7,649 bases of DNA from Candidatus Saccharimonadota bacterium (GTDB lineage Bacteria > Patescibacteriota > Saccharimonadia > Saccharimonadales > Saccharimonadaceae): contig PJQJ01000005.1 of assembly GCA_002861585.1 (NCBI GenBank), forward strand, positions 75,738-83,386, written 5' to 3'. A program made the position numbers and the translations under genes. Under the pieces are notes generated by a model. That model had not been told where the DNA came from. It saw nothing but the letters and a program-made list of their open reading frames with translations, and did no database searches. Of the stretch, positions 6,841 to 7,649 are shown piece after piece (the first letter of the stretch is position 1; each line of letters starts with the position of its first letter).

Positions 6841-7146
6841 TTATTGTGACTGTTCTAGAGAGTTTTGAGTATTTTGGAGCAACTCACCGATAAGAGGAAA
6901 ATTAACGAATAGGGAAATGATAGAAATAACAATAGCCACAACAACGGTACCGCCTAAAACGCTACCGAGACCAAAAAAGATGCCACGAAAAAAGTTCATC
7001 TTATAGACCTTTGAGCGCTGCAGATAATAATCGTTAAAGAGCTCTTCGAGCATAGCCCGTTGTGCACCCTGTGCCTGTGAATCTTTTACTGAATCCGATG
7101 TCTTATTTATCTTAGTTTGAATATGCTTGATAGTCTTTTTGATCAT
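6841..7146 (-). CDS. DUF5665-like small membrane protein
   Basis: A 101-residue protein without known function. Residues 1-30 are basic and polar. Residues 33-52 (LEELFNDYYLQRSKVYKMNFF) lead into a glycine-rich hydrophobic segment, FFRGIFFGLGSVLGGTVVVAIVISIISLF (52-80). That is followed by NFPLIGELLQ and a short polar tail. The pattern of a short helix, NF.RG...GLG..LG and then PLIG is what I know of the DUF5665 family, found in Firmicutes and Patescibacteria. This is recognition from memory, not a search. A single long or hairpin-like membrane segment is likely. An AAAGG ribosome site at 7154-7158 supports the ATG at 7146. The gene lies just upstream of dnaE on the same strand with a 54-bp gap, and has its own promoter directly after the terminator. 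Confidence 0.8.
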   Translation of the reverse strand: MIKKTIKHIQTKINKTSDSVKDSQAQGAQRAMLEELFNDYYLQRSKVYKMNFFRGIFFGLGSVLGGTVVVAIVISIISLFVNFPLIGELLQNTQNSLEQSQ

Positions 7147-7153
7147 AGTTGTA

Positions 7154-7175
7154 CCTTTAGGTATTTATTGTAACA
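7154..7175 (-). promoter_or_regulatory. Promoter and ribosome site of the DUF5665-like gene
   Basis: On the minus strand the extended -10 TGTTACAAT (7167-7175) is followed by the Shine-Dalgarno-like AAAGG (7154-7158), 7 nt before the ATG at 7146. The expected transcript start near 7160 gives a leader of about 14 nt that contains the ribosome site. The promoter is the same 13-mer, TTTTGTTACAATA, as that of the pilB-like gene. No recognisable -35 exists, because that position lies in the terminator hairpin. Confidence 0.55.
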
Positions 7176-7208
7176 AAAAAGCCGCCCTAAACGTGGGCGG
7201 CTTTTTTT
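7175..7208. terminator. Bidirectional intrinsic terminator
   Basis: A perfect 7-bp G+C stem, GCCGCCC (7181-7187) and GGGCGGC (7195-7201), surrounds a 7-nt loop. A run of six A lies on the left and T on the right, so a U-tract follows the stem on either strand and the A/T runs can extend the stem. Its evident job is to end the minus-strand transcript of the YtxH-like gene, whose stop is 14 nt before the T run on the right. No plus-strand gene close by needs it. Confidence 0.9.
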
Positions 7209-7221
7209 AGCGAGAGGGCCG

Positions 7222-7575
7222 TTATGAACGAGGTGTTCGTTTTTTGCTCTCTGCTTCAGCCTCTGCAGCGCCTTCTTTTGCGCCTTCACGAGCCGCATCA
7301 GCAACATCTTTAGCGCGGCGCTTCAGAGTTGTAGCCTTATCGGTTGCAGTCGCCTTAACAGCCTTAGCTTTTGCTTTAGCTTCATCGGCCTTTGCAGTTG
7401 CCTGTGTCTTTAGCTCCTCACCGCGAGCTGCAGCTTCAGCTTTGACTTCATCAGCTTTCTTTTTAATATCAGCACGGGTTTCCTTACCGCTCTTAGGAGC
7501 CGCCATTAGACCAGCTACTACACCGGCAATTGCTCCAATAAGTGCGCCTAATGCAAATTTACCTCTTTTAGCCAT
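7222..7575 (-). CDS. YtxH-like membrane-anchored helical protein
   Basis: A 117-residue protein. Residues 7-26 form a Gly/Ala-rich membrane helix (FALGALIGAIAGVVAGLMAA), followed directly by PKSGKETRADIKKKADE, the signature YtxH arrangement of a membrane segment followed by APKSGKETR. The rest is an Ala/Lys/Glu-rich, strongly helical tail with LEA-like or coiled-coil character, ending in the basic KKRTPRS. Members are stress- or general envelope-associated in Firmicutes, and a molecular function is not established. The ATG at 7575 is preferred over the TTG at 7581, six bases earlier. The Shine-Dalgarno AAGGAG (7584-7589) is 8 nt from the ATG but only 2 nt from the TTG. The gene follows the upstream stop by 12 nt and is terminated by the hairpin at 7175-7208. 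Confidence 0.85.
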   Translation of the reverse strand: MAKRGKFALGALIGAIAGVVAGLMAAPKSGKETRADIKKKADEVKAEAAARGEELKTQATAKADEAKAKAKAVKATATDKATTLKRRAKDVADAAREGAKEGAAEAEAESKKRTPRS

Positions 7576-7583
7576 TTTCAATA

Positions 7584-7589
7584 CTCCTT
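7584..7589 (-). promoter_or_regulatory. Shine-Dalgarno site overlapping the upstream stop codon
   Basis: The minus strand reads TAAGGAG. The last two bases of the TAA stop of the upstream gene are also the first two of AAGGAG. The overlap suggests translational coupling, and the spacing selects the ATG at 7575 as the YtxH-like start. Confidence 0.75.
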
Positions 7590-7649
7590 ATTTACGATTC
7601 TTTAAATATTTAGCAACGTACTTTGCGACGTATTTAGAAACAAATGCTG
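7588..7649 (-). CDS. C-terminal end of an unidentified gene (cut by the right window edge)
   Basis: The last 19 codons and TAA of a minus-strand gene are visible, reading AFVSKYVAKYVAKYLKNRK. The other two minus-strand frames are less convincing: one of them stops within a few codons, and this frame ends exactly at the ribosome site of the next gene. The tail is basic, probably helical, with a four-residue KYVA periodicity. It is too short for family assignment. The 12-nt gap places it in an operon with the YtxH-like gene. Confidence 0.6.
   Translation of the reverse strand, partial: AFVSKYVAKYVAKYLKNRK

Noticed and set aside
7576..7581. TTG at 7581 as the start of the YtxH-like protein
   Set aside because: It is only 2 nt from the Shine-Dalgarno AAGGAG, too close for initiation. 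The ATG at 7575 has an 8-nt spacing and gives the usual M-A-K-R start.
1..7649. Recoded UGA (as in Gracilibacteria/SR1)
   Set aside because: All long genes read through without in-frame TGA and end in TAA or TAG. The window gives no evidence that TGA is read as glycine, although the absence of TGA stops cannot exclude it.

Overview
The window looks like chromosomal DNA from a small-genome Patescibacteria/CPR bacterium, most likely a Candidatus Saccharibacteria (TM7) lineage. This is inferred from the character of the DnaE and PilB-type proteins, the tight packing, the short and often SD-less leaders and the small conserved membrane proteins. It was not tested by any search. All six visible stop codons are TAA or TAG and no long frame needs TGA recoded, so the standard code is sufficient. 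I see no mobile elements, tRNA or rRNA genes, or CRISPR arrays.

Left to right: (1) 1-1473, minus strand, is the first 491 codons of a PilB/GspE-type type IV pilus or type II secretion assembly ATPase that runs off the left edge. It is read divergently from (2) 1528-2043, plus strand, a SpoU/TrmH-family RNA 2'-O-methyltransferase. The 54 bp between them holds two back-to-back extended -10 elements and a small inverted repeat. (3) 2071-3084, plus strand, is a membrane-anchored CAP-superfamily (SCP/PR-1-like) protein with a Pro/Ala linker and two C-terminal membrane segments. It ends 6 bp before the convergent end of (4) 3091-6786, minus strand, a full-length replicative DNA polymerase III alpha subunit (DnaE) with an apparently intact PHP metal site. 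(5) 6841-7146, minus strand, is a DUF5665-like small membrane protein. (6) A strong bidirectional hairpin terminator lies at 7175-7208. (7) 7222-7575, minus strand, is a YtxH-like protein with a membrane anchor and an Ala/Lys/Glu-rich helix. (8) 7588-7649, minus strand, is the last 19 codons and stop of an upstream gene, probably cotranscribed with the YtxH gene.

The genes do not form one pathway. They are a housekeeping polymerase and an RNA methyltransferase beside cell-surface functions: pilus motor, CAP protein and small envelope proteins. Pili and surface CAP proteins are plausible host-contact factors if this is an epibiotic bacterium, but that is inference. I found no convincing novel multi-gene system. 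The most interesting points are the cysteine-free PilB that lacks the usual zinc-binding site, the repeated TGnTANNNT-type promoters placed almost on top of start codons (suggesting leaderless or near-leaderless mRNAs), the doubly membrane-tethered CAP protein, and a terminator that abuts the next promoter.
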